Shown here piece by piece: positions 59,643 to 64,000 of a stretch of DNA of 64,000 nucleotides. A program made the translations under genes and the position numbers. Below the pieces are notes generated by a model. It was not told the DNA's origin, made no database searches, and worked only from the letters and a program-made list of their open reading frames with translations. Origin of the DNA: Mesaphorura yosii (lineage: Eukaryota > Arthropoda > Collembola > Poduromorpha > Tullbergiidae); the NCBI GenBank assembly GCA_009869945.1, contig WIXG01000193.1:1-64000 (forward strand), given 5' to 3'. Position 1 is the stretch's first letter. Each line of letters begins with the position of its first letter.

Positions 59643-60892
59643 ATGGTGGACGGAGCGACCGGTCTGATATTTTTATCAGGGGTCATGTTGATCGGTAGCT
59701 TCATGGCAGGTTCCATTCCTCTGGTTATGCATATGTCAGAGGTAAGGTGGAACTATTCAAGATTGGAAAACTTTAAGAGTGGTTTAGTAAATGCTATCAA
59801 TTTGTTCAGGATAAAATGCACTTCATATCAGTCATGGGTGCAGGTCTCCTGGTCGGGACGGCTTTGACAGTCATCATCCCGGAAGGAATGCACACCTTGT
59901 ATTTAGCCCAGATTCAGACACAAAGTAAGGTACTTCCTTTTTAATTGATTTTGCTGGCAATTCGAAGATTAATTAACACTCTGTTAATTTCAGCTTCTCA
60001 CGTGCATGTTACCAAAGAGCCTTCATTCGGTCCTGACCAAAATTCTGTCGACCACAATGAAAGTCATCATCATGAGACGCATAGTGCTGGAGACCCATTT
60101 GCGTCTGTGGGGATGTCTTTAGTGCTAGGATTTTGTTTCATGCTGTTAGTTGACCAGTGCAGCAGGTCATCTGCTTCCAGAGACGTCGAGACTGGTTTAG
60201 CTGTAGCAGCGAAGAGAAGTTTTACTGCCACCCTTGGCCTGGTTGTACACGCAGCAGGTAAAATGATGACCCCTCCGCCACAATTATTTATGAAATTGTC
60301 CCTCATTTGATTGAAAGCTGATTTGACAATTTTTTTAAGCTGATGGAATAGCTTTAGGCGCGGCAGCTACGACTACGCGCGCTGAGGTCGAAGTTATCGT
60401 GTTCGTGGCGATCATGTTGCACAAGGTGAGTTGACGTTGTGATGAGTTCTAGAGAGTATTTCATTAATTCATAGTTCTGCTTCAATTACAGGCCCCAGCA
60501 TCATTCGGACTCGTCACATTTCTGTTGCACGAAGGGTTGGATCGAAACAAAGTTCGAAGGCATCTCGCCGTGTTTTGTGCGGCGGCACCAATAATGGCGC
60601 TTGTGACTTACTTTGGAATAAGCCAGGTAAATAGAAGATCACGTCACAATCATAGATGCACGAAATGACCTGTGTTTCTCAATTGCAGGAAGGAAAAGAA
60701 ACGTTATCCACAATGAACGCCACAGCGATTGCCATGCTGTTCAGTGCGGGCACATTTTTATATGTCGCGACGGTGCATGTCTTACCCGAAGTCACGAAGG
60801 ATGCACAAAATGGGTTCAGTCGCAAGGAATTGATCGCTCTGGTCGTTGGCGCATTGTTGCCATTGTTCTTAACTGCAGGCCATCATCATTAA
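59643..60892 (+). CDS. SLC39A9: Zinc transporter ZIP9 (SLC39A9)
   Basis: ZIP-family zinc importer of Golgi and plasma membrane; in vertebrates also reported as a membrane androgen receptor. Exon 1 starts [20 protein letters not shown] (59643). Then [20 protein letters not shown] and [11 protein letters not shown] (59830-59920), a His/Asp/Glu-rich loop ([11 protein letters not shown], 60055), and [16 protein letters not shown]. The metal-site helices have [16 protein letters not shown] (joined at 60256/60342) and [16 protein letters not shown] (60400-60510). Next are [15 protein letters not shown] and [19 protein letters not shown] (60740-60790), and the end is LTAGHHH*. Six or so exons; the order and motifs match ZIP9 specifically. 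It is complete. Confidence 0.95.
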
Positions 60893-62318
60893 TGTTACTT
60901 GCAGCTTCCTGCAGTGGCAATATACGAATATTCTTAAACCGCATTTTAAACTTGCTAATGAGTAATGACTGGAGAGGGTGCTAGCATAATTTCTTTAATA
61001 CGCATTGTGCGTAATTCTACGTTGCTGTTTTGCGCTTCATGTTCACGTTCGTTGTGCTTTATAATTTTAATCGAAATATTTTTCTAATCTGTGATATGTA
61101 TAAATATTGATATTTGAAAAATAAACACAAGGTGATTTCAATCAACTCGAAGCAGTCATTGTCACAGGAAATGAATGCGATAGCCAACCAGTGGAAGAAT
61201 TCATCAATAATTTACATTTATTATTCATCATTTAACAGAACAAAACAAAAATTCAAGAAGAATTCAAACCAAAGGATAGTAAATATATTCTGTTTCGCAA
61301 TCTTTCGTCTGCCTCTGTGCACTTGTAAATTCTCTACTTCTAAATTTGGTTAGTAATTAGTTAACCATGTCCTAAATAGATTCTAGCTCTTGAAGACAAT
61401 AATATAACGATCTTATACATCTTCATATTATGTAACACACAATATAGTCCTCCATTTCATAGTGTATCAAAATTACATTAGCTTTAACTACTAGCTAGGA
61501 AAAGGTCATCGTTTTGTAAGGTAAATAACGCTTTGTTACATCTATCGAACGAACTTGGATCACCTGGATGAAAAACACGGCCTAGCTATTATGGTTTAGC
61601 CAAAGGGGAAGATCTACACGCATTCAAGTTCGTGTTCTTATTTCTTCGTCGTCTCTTCCCATTGAAGCTGTACGTTAAGGCATTTTCTCTGCCTTCAAAC
61701 GTTAAATTGGTGTTGAAAAATGGGTGATCACTGTACCTGACGTCGACGATTATTAGATTGAGCTAGGCCTATACAAAGTTCCAAACATTTAGCCGCGAGG
61801 AGACTCAAACCCTGATGGAGGTCAGATTTGAGATTTGAGACAGATGAAGTTATCAACCTTGTACGATAAGCTACGCGAAACTCGAAGTACACACAAAAGA
61901 AACTCGAGCTCTTCGCAATTACAATTAAACAAAGCCATAGAAACTTTAAGCTGCAACACCATTCTTTACAAACAGGAACCAAGCATGCGTTAAGAACGAA
62001 AAGGAAGGCGGTCTCACTTGGGCAAGATTTTGATTTAAATGATTACTGATCTCGAACTTCAAGAGTACATACGAAAGAGAAAGCGCGCTTTCACTTAATC
62101 GAGTTCGAGCCGCCTGAGTGAAAGCAAGAAGTACGTTTTTTACATCCGAAAGCAAAAGAACGAAGAGGAAGTTAGGCTATACGTATCTAAATCTTTAACC
62201 GAATCATAAACTATTCAGTCTCTTCCAAGTTCTAGCCTTTCGCTACACACACATGTCATCTTGTTCCTCGCATGTTTGGAATTTTGTATAGTTTGGATCT
62301 TGATAAATGCTAATTAGT
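60893..62318. other. Convergent 3' region of ZIP9 and YY1
   Basis: 1.4 kb between the two stop codons, AT-rich, with no gene recognised. Part of it is probably a long YY1 3' UTR. Confidence 0.5.
61120..61125 (+). terminator. Poly(A) signal for ZIP9
   Basis: AATAAA about 230 bases past the ZIP9 stop codon. Confidence 0.5.

Positions 62319-64000
<1,682 letters not shown>

Overview
The window is animal nuclear DNA. It holds about 22 intron-split protein genes on both strands, with short GT-AG introns (mostly 50-100 bases) and small intergenic gaps. No rRNA, tRNA, CRISPR array, intact transposase or virus-derived gene was recognised. The gene set (a DHX9/MLE helicase, Ash2, UBE2O, golgin-84, ERH, FAM50, a DDH Piwi, YY1/Pho, vanin-like and PAQR4 genes) with such compact genes suggests an invertebrate. 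A springtail or small crustacean is my guess, but I cannot fix the taxon from sequence alone.

Layout: 1-117 is a minisatellite. 351-6549 (-) is the DHX9 helicase, facing an aldo/keto reductase at 7626-8673 (+). 9238-10599 (-) is PAQR4. From 13389 to 23828, all on the minus strand, are three tandem MFSD9-like transporters with a vanin/biotinidase-type amidohydrolase between the second and third. 26441-29286 (+) is a long-chain acyl-CoA synthetase of the ACSL3/4 type. 30181-33617 (+) holds three small, acidic, unrecognised genes in a row; the first two share a Cys-triplet N-terminus. 34017-34487 (+) is mitochondrial ribosomal protein bL20m, tail-to-tail with Ash2 (34725-38167, -). 39414-43837 (-) is UBE2O and 44751-47685 (-) is a C2H2 zinc-finger protein. 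Golgin-84 is at 48016-50252 (+), ERH at 50947-51478 (-), FAM50 at 52058-53502 (-), Piwi at 54068-58811 (+), the zinc transporter SLC39A9/ZIP9 at 59643-60892 (+), and the zinc-finger half of YY1 at 62319-63235 (-).

Most neighbours are unrelated housekeeping genes. The locally derived parts are the MFSD9 array and the acidic trio. The most interesting non-coding structures are: a ~415-bp element with 27-base inverted ends in an intron of piwi; a family of 14-base repeats at three distant sites in both orientations; a 19/20-paired hairpin between golgin-84 and ERH; and a miRNA-sized hairpin in a DHX9 intron. Exon boundaries were placed by eye from splice motifs, reading frame and family knowledge, and have not been checked against transcripts.
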